64,000 bases of DNA. Origin: Planctomycetota bacterium. GTDB lineage: Bacteria > Planctomycetota > UBA1135. The notes under the pieces were generated by a model. It made no database searches. It saw only the letters and a list, made by a program, of their open reading frames with translations, and was not told where the DNA came from. Both the position numbers and the translations under genes were made by a program. Location: NCBI GenBank assembly GCA_030749235.1, contig JASMKM010000007.1:1-64000 (forward strand), given 5' to 3'. Shown piece by piece: positions 55,573 through 63,975 of this stretch; position 1 is the first letter of the stretch; each line of letters starts with the position of its first letter.

Positions 55573-57252
55573 CTATTCGATTGTGGACTGAGCCGCGTTC
55601 GACATGGTGGCGCCACGTGGGTTCGCGAGCGAATCCAGGCAGTACCACTGGAAGAACAGGTCTTGGCCGACCAACGAAGGGATGCCAGGGATGGTCAGGA
55701 GCGTCGAGGCGTTACCCGAGGCGTCTGCGACTGTGTTGAACTGGTACTCACCAGCGACATACAGGGTGTTGCCAGGGGCGCCAGCAGCCGTCATGTCGAA
55801 TGGCAGGTTTAGCACTGGAGGCATGTTCCAAACGGTGTTGGAGAAGCCAGCCAGCAGCACGTTGGCGTTGTTCGGGATGCCGTTGGTCAGGCTGACAGTG
55901 AAGCTTGCACCAGCAGTTGGGAAACCGATGTGGTCAATCTCAGGAACCAGACCCAGGGAGCTGGTACCACCGGTACCGAACTCGATCCAGTTGACATTGC
56001 TGGACGGGTGGGCGAAAGCACCGACAGGCGCGTCGTCCACTTCGTGAACCATGTGACTCAAAGGATCCACGCCCATCAGGGTGGTCTCGTTCGCGTCATC
56101 CGCATCGCCATCGCCGTTGAGGTCGATGTAGAACAGGACATCGCCGCCACCAGCACGGCAGGAGAAGCCGCCATCATGAGCGGCGCCCCCGTACATAGAT
56201 GGGTAGGTCAAGGCCGAACCAGGACCGCCGGTCATCAGGGTGACCTCGCCGATGTCGTTCAAGTCCAAGTCGCCGTTGAGATCGATGCCGCGGTAAAGCA
56301 GACCACCAGCACCGGTGCAGGAAGCATTGGAAGCGGTCGACATCATCCAGTAGACATCTTCGCCGGAAGGGCCAGCGCCAGGAGCGAAGTCGAGGACTTC
56401 AAGGCTAGCGTAGTAACCAGTACCGCTGGAGCTAGGGCAGCTTGGGCTCTGCAGCGCACCCGAGACCACGTCGGCGTTGACCTCGAGGCCAGCGACGTCG
56501 AAGGTCATGTTGCAGAAGTTCCAAGCCTCGCCGGCATCCATGGCATCGCCGTCGCCGTTGAGATCCTGGAAAGCATAGAGTGCCAAATCCTGCTGGGCGA
56601 AACCAATCACGATGCCATTGGTGGAATCGTACATGACGGCTTCGAAGTCTCCGATGTCAATACTGACCGGACCGGAGGTGCCCGGAACGGTGAGCGCGGA
56701 AGTCGCATCCACGAACTGCATGAACTCGCCTGCGTCGTTGGCATCGCCATCGCCGTTGAGGTCGGTGTAAGCATGGATACCGGAGCCAGGCTGGGAGCCG
56801 GAGTTCCAGTTATCGTCGGTTACGTAGAAGGTGCCGGTGATCGGATCGAAATCCAATGAGTCGGGGGAGGTATTCGAGACACCTGCACCTGCACGCGTAT
56901 CGGCCCACTGGGTAATCTCACCAGGGCCGGCGCATTCGCCATCGCCATCCAGGTCCTGGAGACGCAAGACCACATCGCCGGAAGCGATGATGTAGACGTA
57001 GTGGTTGGTGCCTTCCTGACGGTACTTCACATCATCCACGTAGGTAATCTGAGTTGCACCATCGACTGCGAAGGGGATCAACTCATCGGCGGCCATGAAC
57101 AGGCCATCGCTGTTGCGATCGAGGTGGCGGTATAGCCCCCAGTCGTTGAGAGTGGAATCTCCTTGGTAGAAGACCAGCTCGGAGTTGACAGTTTGAGCGA
57201 AGGCTGTGCCGGACAATAAGGCGGTAGCTACGAGTGCAAGTGGTGTACGCAT
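55573..57252 (-). CDS. secreted protein with six EF-hand-like/dockerin-like repeats
   Basis: From ATG 57252 the 559-residue product starts MRTPLALVATALLSGTAFAQ, a cleavable signal peptide. It contains repeated calcium-loop-like units: DRNSDGLFMAADE, DLDGDGECAGPGE, DLNGDGDANDAGE, DLNGDGDAMDAGE, DLNGDLDLNDIGE and DLNGDGDADDANE, spread between beta-rich segments. The D-x-N/D-x-D-G spacing fits calcium binding. The last 110 residues form a beta module (GASFTVSLTNGIPNNANVLLAG ... TIPGIPSLVGQDLFFQW) that resembles the end of the 57950 protein. It is probably an extracellular protein of unknown role. A -10 and a 9-bp leader hairpin precede it. Confidence 0.75.
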   Translation of the reverse strand: MRTPLALVATALLSGTAFAQTVNSELVFYQGDSTLNDWGLYRHLDRNSDGLFMAADELIPFAVDGATQITYVDDVKYRQEGTNHYVYIIASGDVVLRLQDLDGDGECAGPGEITQWADTRAGAGVSNTSPDSLDFDPITGTFYVTDDNWNSGSQPGSGIHAYTDLNGDGDANDAGEFMQFVDATSALTVPGTSGPVSIDIGDFEAVMYDSTNGIVIGFAQQDLALYAFQDLNGDGDAMDAGEAWNFCNMTFDVAGLEVNADVVSGALQSPSCPSSSGTGYYASLEVLDFAPGAGPSGEDVYWMMSTASNASCTGAGGLLYRGIDLNGDLDLNDIGEVTLMTGGPGSALTYPSMYGGAAHDGGFSCRAGGGDVLFYIDLNGDGDADDANETTLMGVDPLSHMVHEVDDAPVGAFAHPSSNVNWIEFGTGGTSSLGLVPEIDHIGFPTAGASFTVSLTNGIPNNANVLLAGFSNTVWNMPPVLNLPFDMTAAGAPGNTLYVAGEYQFNTVADASGNASTLLTIPGIPSLVGQDLFFQWYCLDSLANPRGATMSNAAQSTIE

Positions 57253-57284
57253 TTTTTGATTGGGAGCGGACAAGAAGCAGGGGA

Positions 57285-57307
57285 CTCGCACCTACGCGAG
57301 GTGCGAG
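57285..57307 (-). promoter_or_regulatory. perfect 5' leader hairpin of the EF-hand-repeat gene
   Basis: CTCGCACCT / AGGTGCGAG, a perfect 9-bp stem with a 5-nt loop, sits between the TATAATC element (57318-57324) and the start codon, very near the predicted 5' end of the mRNA. Confidence 0.5.
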
Positions 57308-57317
57308 ATGGGGAGTC

Positions 57318-57324
57318 GATTATA
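57318..57324 (-). promoter_or_regulatory. putative -10 element (TATAATC) of the EF-hand-repeat gene
   Basis: Minus-strand TATAATC 65 nt before the start codon, just upstream of the leader hairpin. It shares the TATAATC core with the lipA and idh elements. Confidence 0.5.
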
Positions 57325-57368
57325 GGTGCCGATGAATGGCTTCCTGATGAAGAAGGCGTGAAAAAGCC

Positions 57369-57770
57369 CTACAGCAAGCGGAAATCCACGGCATTGCTTG
57401 TCTGGAAGTTGCTCACTACGGTGAGGTCCACAACGCCGGGAAAGAGCACGAATGGCACGCCAGTGATGGTCACCGAGATCTTGCCGATCAGCGGAATCCT
57501 TGGCGTGTTAAAGGTTTACAGCGGCACCGAAGGGAAGAAGCCGAAGAATGGCACGGGGAAATCGCCGAAGTTGGTGCCGACAATGACGACCGGATCGAAC
57601 TGCTCACCTTCTGCCGGGAAGACAAACCAGATTTCCGGCGCGGCGGCCATGGTGGCCTGGGGAAGCTCTGCTGCGACGGTCTCGACGACGGCAGCTGGAG
57701 CGACTTCGGTGCTGTTGATTTCCACGCTTGAGGTGGTCATCAGGAAGGTGGTTAGGAGGGGTAGGATCAT
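57369..57770 (-). pseudogene. secreted IPT/TIG-domain protein interrupted by an in-frame TAA
   Basis: From ATG 57770 the frame encodes a short signal-like start (MILPLLTTFLMTTSS) and an IPT/TIG-like domain (EIWFVFPAEGEQFDPVVIVGTNFG). It meets TAA at 57516-57518. After this stop the same frame continues without interruption for 48 codons to TAG at 57369-57371 and reads TFNTPRIPLIGKISVTITG...VVDLTVVSNFQTSNAVDF, which is the expected second half of an IPT domain. The simplest reading is a nonsense mutation in a young pseudogene; readthrough or a sequencing error are alternatives. The upstream fragment alone is 84 residues. Confidence 0.6.
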
Positions 57771-57887
57771 GATTCTTTTAGAGGACGGGCAGGGGTGCCA
57801 AAGGGTACCATATATTCTGCGGTACAGGCCCAAAGCAGGAAAAGGATTTCCTAGGCGCAGCCCTCAGGAGAAGGCCTAGAAAGGAAC

Positions 57888-57915
57888 AAAGCCGCATCCC
57901 GAAAGATGCGGCTTT
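57888..57915 (-). terminator. intrinsic terminator after the Asp-box protein gene
   Basis: A perfect 11-bp stem (AAAGCCGCATC / GATGCGGCTTT) with a 6-nt loop lies 35 nt past the stop of the minus-strand gene at 57950. On the minus strand the stem ends in TTT and is followed by GTTCCTTTCT. Confidence 0.75.
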
Positions 57916-57949
57916 GACGTGGCCCAAAGGCCTGAAAAGCTCCAGGAGC

Positions 57950-59665
57950 CTACTCTACCTCGACGGTCAGCGAATCAGAGATCGAACTAAATCCGCCACT
58001 GGTTCTCCGCGTGAGGGCCACCGTGTAGAGCATGGTGCCAACAGGGAAGCGGCTAGGCATGGTCAGCACAGGGGTGCTGGCCGAACCATCTGGAGCGACG
58101 GTGCCCATCAAGGAAGCCATGCTTGAAGTGGTCATCAGAATCGGGGACATGCCGATACCGATGTCGCGGCCGTCGCCAGGCAGGAAGGCCGAGCCATAAC
58201 CACCGGCGGTGGAGACCAGAACCATGAAGGTGTCACCAGCCTCGGACTCACCCCAACCGGCGCCAGTGAAGTTCACTGGCGAGCCAGCGGTGAAAGGACC
58301 GTTACCGGTCAGGCCTGGGACGCGGAAACCACCAGCGAACATCTCGTTGGTGCCGGTAGCACTGTCATCCAACCATACGCCGATGAAGTTGTTGTAAAGT
58401 CCATTGTAGGCAAGCTCTGCGTAGTCAGCATCGTTAACCTGACCTGCGGCAAGGTCGATTGTGGTGCCCCAGGTCACGCCACCGTCACGCGAAGCGACAG
58501 CCATCGAACCTTCAGGGTAGGAAGGACCAGTCCAGTTAATCGCGACATAATCGCCCTCACCAGCGATCGATGGGAAACCACCACCGCCGAAAGGACCAGC
58601 TTCGGTCCAGGTTGCGCCACCATCGGTGCTGGTGTGCGCGAACATCTCATCGGAACCGTTACGGTTGTCTTCGCATGCGGCGATAACGTTGCCGGAGCGA
58701 GTGACGGCCAACACTGGGTGGTCGGTGTCGTCGGTACCGGCTACATAACCACCAACCAGGACGTCGCCGCCCCAGGTCGCACCACCATCGGTGGAGACGT
58801 TGATGTTCAGCTGGTGTCTGCTCGAGGTAGGCAGGTTATCTGCCTGCATGCCAATGGCGACGGTGTAGCCGGTGGCTGCAATGAAGATGTCGTTCTCGAC
58901 GGTTCCACCAGCCAAGCCAGCGCTGACCAACACATCTTGTGCGGTCAACAGGCCAGAGGCGATGTCGTAGCTCGAGTAGAAGGCCTCATTGGTGCCGCTG
59001 ACGTTGTCCTGCCAAGTCATGTGAATCGTACCAAGAGCCAGTGCAGCGCTCATGGCATCGACGTCGACGGTTCCGTTCGGGTGGGTCGAAGCAGCAGTCG
59101 CTGCGCTCCAAGTGGCGCCCGCGTCGGTCGACACGGTCACAAATAGTTCCTCCTGGGAGCCGCCACCATCGTTCTCGGTAGCGACGACCAAGGCTACGGT
59201 GTTGCCGTCAGCCATCAGCTTCCAAGCTTTGATGTCGTTCGCGCCGCTTGGGTAACCCTTCGGTAGTGCCAAGTTGGCGGACCAAGTCGCACCACCATCG
59301 CTGGACATGGTGAACATAGGGTCGGCATCGCCCGCGGCATTGCGGTCATCGGACCAGACTGCGTAGATGTTGCCACCGGAAACGGCCAAGCCGAGATCGT
59401 TGGCGAACTTGTTGGCTCCAGAGGCGTCATCGTCGATGCGGACTGCGGCTCCCCAAGAGTTGCCGTTGTCCATCGAAACGGCGGAATACATGTTGTTTGT
59501 CCCATCCTCTTTCCAGACTGCGGCGCTGATGTCACCACTGGTAGAAATCGACGGGCCTAGTGGCTTAGCAAGACCAGCATCAAGCTGCTGAGGTGTGCGT
59601 GTATTTTGGGCGTATCCGTGAGCCGCAAATGCAGCCACGAACAGAGGAAGGAGAATCTTTTTCAT
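57950..59665 (-). CDS. secreted Asp-box (BNR/sialidase-like) repeat protein
   Basis: From ATG 59665 the 571-residue product begins MKKILLPLFVAAFAAHGYAQ, a signal peptide. At least five Asp-box repeats are visible: SSDGGATWSANL, STDAGATWSAAT, STDGGATWGGD, STDGGATWTEAG and SRDGGVTWGTT, the signature of six-bladed beta-propellers such as sialidases. I do not see a sialidase catalytic set (Arg triad), so an enzymatic role is unproven. The last 120 residues are a beta module ending in LTVEVE that resembles the end of the 55573 protein. It may be secreted and bind or process glycans. Confidence 0.78.
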   Translation of the reverse strand: MKKILLPLFVAAFAAHGYAQNTRTPQQLDAGLAKPLGPSISTSGDISAAVWKEDGTNNMYSAVSMDNGNSWGAAVRIDDDASGANKFANDLGLAVSGGNIYAVWSDDRNAAGDADPMFTMSSDGGATWSANLALPKGYPSGANDIKAWKLMADGNTVALVVATENDGGGSQEELFVTVSTDAGATWSAATAASTHPNGTVDVDAMSAALALGTIHMTWQDNVSGTNEAFYSSYDIASGLLTAQDVLVSAGLAGGTVENDIFIAATGYTVAIGMQADNLPTSSRHQLNINVSTDGGATWGGDVLVGGYVAGTDDTDHPVLAVTRSGNVIAACEDNRNGSDEMFAHTSTDGGATWTEAGPFGGGGFPSIAGEGDYVAINWTGPSYPEGSMAVASRDGGVTWGTTIDLAAGQVNDADYAELAYNGLYNNFIGVWLDDSATGTNEMFAGGFRVPGLTGNGPFTAGSPVNFTGAGWGESEAGDTFMVLVSTAGGYGSAFLPGDGRDIGIGMSPILMTTSSMASLMGTVAPDGSASTPVLTMPSRFPVGTMLYTVALTRRTSGGFSSISDSLTVEVE

Positions 59666-59687
59666 GGTTTCTTGGGGAAAGGGGGTA

Positions 59688-59705
59688 GGGACAGAGATAA
59701 GTCCC
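59688..59705 (-). promoter_or_regulatory. leader hairpin upstream of the Asp-box protein gene
   Basis: GGGAC/GTCCC, a 5-bp stem with an 8-nt loop, ends 22 nt before the start codon. Its position is like that of the hairpins before the neighbouring secreted-protein genes. Confidence 0.3.
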
Positions 59706-59760
59706 AAGAACCGCACGATAACGTCGCGGCCATTTCCGACATTGAAGATTAGGTGTTCTT

Positions 59761-62388
59761 TTAGTGATTGTGCCCTGCGTGGGCGTCATGGGGAACGGTC
59801 TCCTCCGCCTCCACCAATTTCTTCAACTCGATTGCAGGCTTGAAGTTGGGAGCACTCGCCAGGATTTCGCCGACGTATTCGGCGGCCAGTTCAAAATCCA
59901 GGCTTTCGGTCGCAGCATGCGCTAGGACCAGCAGAATTTCCGGTTGCGACCAGCCCAGCTCCTCATGCAGTACTGTGTAATACTCATCCATCCAGGCGAT
60001 TTCGCGCTGTTCCACTAGGATCACGCCGAGGGTCTGCCAGACAGTGCGGATGCTCGCCGAATCGGGATAGGCACGCGCCGTCTCGAGCAGTTTGGCGAGT
60101 GCCTCTTCACTGGTTTCGATGGCATAAGGATTGCGGTCCAGGAAGGTGTCATGCACTGAGTATTCCTGCGCCGATAGTTGTGCCGCGAAGAAGTCGACCA
60201 GGGATGCACCATTGGCTGTCTCTAGCGCAGCGAGCTCCTCCAGGACGGCGGCGGCGCGTTTGACGTTCTCCAACTCCTCGATCAAGCGATAGGCCGTCGG
60301 CGCGAGCAAGGATTCGGTCGGTCGGAACGGTCCGCGGAACATCCAATAGGAAGCATCGCCTAAGTCGTCCTGCAGCTGTACTTCCAAGGCGAGCAGGTCG
60401 CTCTTCGAATTTACCGGCAGGCCGAAGCGCTCCAAGGCTGCAGCCATGGTGCCGGTGGCGATTGGCCAACTACCGTCTTCTTTGGCTGAATCGTCGCTGC
60501 CAGCGATCAGAATGCGCGCTTTGCTCATGCCGTCAGGCAACACGAAGACGCTGACCTTGTCGAAGACGCGGCGGAACTCGGCGATCCATTGCGGCAACAT
60601 GCCCGGCACCAGTTGTTCCGGTGCACATGCAAAGGCGCACACACCACCTGCATCTAGTCGTACCGAGGCCTGGCGCAACAACTCCACGCGCAACAACGAT
60701 CGACGCTCTTCCCACATGCCCGTGTTGCGAAGGAAGACCAGGTCGAAAGGGCCGTCGCTGCTGGCCAAGGAGCGCTGAATGGGCGCATTCGAAGGCAAAC
60801 TCAAACCTTCCATCGCCAGCGGCACGAGTTGTGGCGGGTCGCATGCGAAGCTGAATCGCGGTTGCAGCAACTGCTGCATGATGTCGACGCTGGCCTTGTC
60901 CGGCGCGCCGACCATCAGCAGGCGTTGCGGGTCCGCAGTCAGCGAAGCGGCGAGAAGGAACTCAGCGACTTGTGCCGGCGCGCGTTCGGCATCGGCGCTG
61001 AGCCTGTTGCGCGACTCGTACAGATACGACATGTCATCCTGTCGGAGCTCTGGATTGGCCGCGCGCGTCAAACGACGTGGCATCGAGGTCCACCCCACAC
61101 TGTGTAGGTCGCTACCTGGTTCAAAGGCGCTTGGCGCAACCGCCACCTGTTGCTTCCATTCGAAACCATCGCGCATCGGATAACCCATAGTGGGTCGTTC
61201 GATGTTGCGCAGACCGATTGCCGCGGCGATCGCCACCACCCCGATGCCAATCCAACGATTGCGCGGTGCCTTGGCGAAATTCCACCAGTGGCTACTCGCT
61301 GCGATCAACAGCATCGTCGCGGCAAGCGTTCCGAGCACCGGCAACAGGGAAGCGCTGGACAGCAGACCGCAAAGTAACAAGGTGATGCCGGCGCCGGTCA
61401 GCAGTGGCGACCACGACGAGGCACCTGTTCGTTCACCGCGCAGCGAGGTGCGTAGGCTAAAGGCGAAGACCGCGGCGAAGACACCGAAGCACAACAAGGT
61501 CAGCCATGGCACATAAAGCGCGCTTTCTTCTGGAAGCAGAGGGGCGTTGGAACCGGACCACTCGCGAAGGCGTGGATCGGTCATCAGCCGGTGATAGGTC
61601 TTGGGGGTAGAGATGTCAGCCAGAATCGAGGTCAGCGGCTTGATCGCCACGCCCAGAACCATGAAACCGGCTGCAGCTGCGGGGGCGCGCAGCTTGGTGT
61701 TGGCTAGGGCTTCGCCGAAGGTGAACCAACAGGCCAGGAAGCAGGCTGTCAGCGTCAGCCAGCGGCGCAAATCCTGATTTACGGCGCCGGAGTCGAACAT
61801 GGCGCTGTAAGGAAGGAAGAACAGCACCATCAAGGTGAGTGCTGAGCCAGCCACCAAATTTGGCACCAGGTGGTAGAGCGGTGGCTTCGGATCGGCCGGC
61901 AGTTCCTTGCCTTTGGCTTGGGCCACTGGCTTTGGAATGGTGAAGCGCTGCAGGATTCCGGCGACCGCCCAGAACACCAGGAACCCGGGCAGGCCGAGGC
62001 CGGCATGGCTACAGAGCAGGAGACCCAGAAGGGTGCCGACCATAAAAAACGAGCCACCAAACTTGTGCGACTCGATTCCAGCGGTGAGTTGAGCGCCCAA
62101 GGCGCGCAGCGGCAGAAACAAGAAGGCAGCGAAGGCGGCGCCGACGGGGGCGAAGCCGGCCAGCAGCGGCAGGGCTCCACCGAGCCCGAGCAGCACGAAG
62201 GATGCGCGTAAAGGAATGTGGCCAGCGCCCTTGAAGGCGGCTCCTAAGCCAACGGCCATGGTCGTGAAGCCCGTGGCGATTAGGGAATCGCGGCTGGCAC
62301 CGCCGAGCAGGAGGGCCACGCTGTCGGCAATGCCGAGCAACATGCCGGCAACGGCAACGAAGTACAGGAAGAGGCGGAGAAGGTGCAT
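59761..62388 (-). CDS. polytopic membrane protein with a spermidine-synthase-like domain
   Basis: The 875-residue product starts MHLLRLFLYFVAVAGML and has 12-14 membrane helices in residues 1-400. Residues about 410-640 resemble the spermidine-synthase-like Rossmann domain of fused membrane proteins (RLLMVGAPDKASVDIMQQLL, GPFDLVFLRNTGMW), but the usual GGGDG-like SAM loop is replaced by VGAPDK, so aminopropyl transfer is doubtful. The C-terminal 230 residues look TPR-like and end in a His-rich tail (HDAHAGHNH) that could bind metal. I chose ATG 62388; an earlier start at 62439 adds 17 residues. The function is unknown. Confidence 0.65.
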   Translation of the reverse strand: MHLLRLFLYFVAVAGMLLGIADSVALLLGGASRDSLIATGFTTMAVGLGAAFKGAGHIPLRASFVLLGLGGALPLLAGFAPVGAAFAAFLFLPLRALGAQLTAGIESHKFGGSFFMVGTLLGLLLCSHAGLGLPGFLVFWAVAGILQRFTIPKPVAQAKGKELPADPKPPLYHLVPNLVAGSALTLMVLFFLPYSAMFDSGAVNQDLRRWLTLTACFLACWFTFGEALANTKLRAPAAAAGFMVLGVAIKPLTSILADISTPKTYHRLMTDPRLREWSGSNAPLLPEESALYVPWLTLLCFGVFAAVFAFSLRTSLRGERTGASSWSPLLTGAGITLLLCGLLSSASLLPVLGTLAATMLLIAASSHWWNFAKAPRNRWIGIGVVAIAAAIGLRNIERPTMGYPMRDGFEWKQQVAVAPSAFEPGSDLHSVGWTSMPRRLTRAANPELRQDDMSYLYESRNRLSADAERAPAQVAEFLLAASLTADPQRLLMVGAPDKASVDIMQQLLQPRFSFACDPPQLVPLAMEGLSLPSNAPIQRSLASSDGPFDLVFLRNTGMWEERRSLLRVELLRQASVRLDAGGVCAFACAPEQLVPGMLPQWIAEFRRVFDKVSVFVLPDGMSKARILIAGSDDSAKEDGSWPIATGTMAAALERFGLPVNSKSDLLALEVQLQDDLGDASYWMFRGPFRPTESLLAPTAYRLIEELENVKRAAAVLEELAALETANGASLVDFFAAQLSAQEYSVHDTFLDRNPYAIETSEEALAKLLETARAYPDSASIRTVWQTLGVILVEQREIAWMDEYYTVLHEELGWSQPEILLVLAHAATESLDFELAAEYVGEILASAPNFKPAIELKKLVEAEETVPHDAHAGHNH

Positions 62389-62418
62389 TCGCTGGGATTT
62401 TATAACTGATTGCAGCCC

Positions 62419-62430
62419 AAAGGAGGTGAT
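62419..62430 (+). promoter_or_regulatory. perfect 12-nt Shine-Dalgarno match
   Basis: AAAGGAGGTGAT complements the conserved 3' end of bacterial 16S rRNA over 12 nt. It is much stronger than any other ribosome binding site in the window and precedes GTG-ATG at 62431-62436. Confidence 0.5.
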
Positions 62431-62433
62431 GTG

Positions 62434-62523
62434 ATGCAAGAACCCGTACTGGAGGGTTGGTTCAAGGCCGATCAGGGATTGACCGACCCATTGTTGCGCC
62501 CTGGCAACACCAACTGCAGGTGA
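62434..62523 (+). CDS. possible 29-residue small protein or leader peptide
   Basis: ATG 62434 opens 29 codons (MQEPVLEGWFKADQGL...NTNCR) and ends with TGA at 62521-62523, 47 bp before the next gene. The only support is the perfect Shine-Dalgarno match just upstream, with a rather short spacing of 3 nt (GTG at 62431 would abut it). It may be a leader peptide, a small protein or chance. Confidence 0.3.
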   Translation: MQEPVLEGWFKADQGLTDPLLRPGNTNCR

Positions 62524-62555
62524 AAGGCATCGAGATGATTGGGCGCGGCGTTTCG

Positions 62556-62562
62556 TAGAATC
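62556..62562 (+). promoter_or_regulatory. putative -10 element (TAGAATC)
   Basis: TAGAATC ends 8 nt before the GTG start at 62571, implying an almost leaderless mRNA. It has the TANAATC form seen before ispG and mutS, and the same distance to the start as at mutS. Confidence 0.35.
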
Positions 62563-62570
62563 AACGGATA

Positions 62571-62987
62571 GTGAATGTCTCTATCACCGATTTCGCCACC
62601 TTGCTGCAGGCTGCGCGCCAGCAGCCGGAGCCGCAGCGCCTGCTGTTCGTCTTCCTGAAGGTCACGCTGCCCGAAGGCGCTACTCCCGAGGAGCAGGAGC
62701 GCTTTAAGGCCGGACAAGGAGGTCAACTGATGCCGGTAGTCTGCGTCGACAAGACACTCGAGGAGCTGACAGACTTCAACGCCCTAGTCGCCGAATCCGA
62801 CGCCGAGATGGGTGAGGATTGGAAGATTGTTCTGGTCGCGGCGATGTCCGGTGAGAACGGCAAGATGCCGACGTCCGAGGACGCCGAAGAACCACTGAAG
62901 TCAATCGCCCACGACGTCGTCAGTGGCGGCGACTTGTCGAACTTCCTGGCTTTCAAGCGCGATGGCGAGCCGGTTCTTTTCAACTAA
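62571..62987 (+). CDS. conserved small protein of unknown function
   Basis: The 138-residue product (GTG start, MNVSITDFATLLQAARQQPEPQ) matches my recollection of a widespread family of about 130 residues with QPEPQRLLFVFL, PVVCVDKTLEEL and PTSEDAEEPL motifs. Members are often labelled ribonucleotide reductase subunit alpha in databases; that label has no support from the size or motifs. I see no active-site pattern. Its last 26 bp overlap the peptidase gene, which makes one operon. Confidence 0.7.
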   Translation: MNVSITDFATLLQAARQQPEPQRLLFVFLKVTLPEGATPEEQERFKAGQGGQLMPVVCVDKTLEELTDFNALVAESDAEMGEDWKIVLVAAMSGENGKMPTSEDAEEPLKSIAHDVVSGGDLSNFLAFKRDGEPVLFN

Positions 62988-63975
62988 GAAAAGCCACTTC
63001 CTCGCCACCATCGTGGTGGTTAGTGCAGCGGTCATCTGGTGGACCCTGTTCTCGCCGATCACGCCGAGTGCTGCCGTGGCCAAGCAGATTGGCAGTATCG
63101 GCCCCGGACGTCTCGCCGAACACATCAAGCGCCTGACCGAGATTGGTCCGCGTGATGGCGATAACATCAGGGCTACCCGCGCGACCATTGATTACATTAG
63201 CGAAAGGTTGCGCGGCTTGGGTTATGAACCAATCGAAGAGGCCATCCAGTGGCCCGGCTTTGGCGGCCAGGGGCATGTCAACCTGATCGCCGAGAAGCGT
63301 GGGACCAAGTACCCGAACCAGATCGTCGAGCTCGGTGCGCACTATGACACCGTGCCCATGTCGCCGGGCGCCGATGACAACGCCTCGGGCGTGGCGGGCG
63401 TGTTGGAAGCCGCTCGGGTATTGCGCGATCTGCCGACCGAGCGCACCATCCGCTTCTGCTTCTTCGGCCTTGAGGAGAAAGGCCTAATCGGCAGTCGGTC
63501 GCATGTGGCGGCTTTCCAGAAGACTCCACAGCGCGAAGTCCTGGGGCTACTGAATCTCGAGATGATCGCTTGCCGCAAGGCTTGGCCCGACTCCCAAGAC
63601 GCACCGATTCGCATTCCGATAATCGCTTCTTTGCCGACCACCGGTGATTTCATCACCGTGGTGGGGGACTTCGCCTCTGGTCCGCTGGGCAACCTGTTCG
63701 AGGCCTGCGTTAACGCTTATGTGCCGGAGCTGAACTACTTCAGCGCCAACCGCATCGGCGGCTATTTCGGCGATGCCGCACGCAGCGACCACAGCCCATA
63801 TTGGGAGGCCGACTTACCAGGCATCATGTTGACCGATACTGCCGAGTTCCGGAACCACAACTACCACCAACCGAGTGACACCTTCGAGAGCTTAGACCTG
63901 GAGTTTGCGGCCCAAGTGAGCCGTGCCACTGCCGCAACGATGGCGCATTGGGCGGTGCTTTCAGGCAGTGGGTAA
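62962..63975 (+). CDS. M28-family metallopeptidase, membrane-anchored
   Basis: From ATG 62962 the 337-residue product has a signal anchor (SHFLATIVVVSAAVIWWTLF) and an M28 aminopeptidase domain. The zinc ligands are visible: His-Asp in GAHYDTVPMSPGADDNASG (His, then the bridging Asp), the catalytic Glu pair in FFGLEEKGLIGS, an Asp in GDAARSDHSPYWE and the last His in NYHQPSDTFESL. Such enzymes remove N-terminal residues or cyclise glutamine in the periplasm. Its start overlaps the preceding gene by 26 bp. The remaining 25 bp to the window end hold nothing I can call. Confidence 0.9.
   Translation: MASRFFSTKKSHFLATIVVVSAAVIWWTLFSPITPSAAVAKQIGSIGPGRLAEHIKRLTEIGPRDGDNIRATRATIDYISERLRGLGYEPIEEAIQWPGFGGQGHVNLIAEKRGTKYPNQIVELGAHYDTVPMSPGADDNASGVAGVLEAARVLRDLPTERTIRFCFFGLEEKGLIGSRSHVAAFQKTPQREVLGLLNLEMIACRKAWPDSQDAPIRIPIIASLPTTGDFITVVGDFASGPLGNLFEACVNAYVPELNYFSANRIGGYFGDAARSDHSPYWEADLPGIMLTDTAEFRNHNYHQPSDTFESLDLEFAAQVSRATAATMAHWAVLSGSG

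Noticed and set aside
55930-56859. 309-codon plus-strand frame antisense to the EF-hand-repeat gene
   Set aside because: Antisense of a repetitive gene with strong codon bias; no signal peptide, domain or start context.
62571-62987. Ribonucleotide reductase subunit alpha label
   Set aside because: The protein is 138 residues and lacks any reductase motif; this name appears to be a propagated misannotation of the family.
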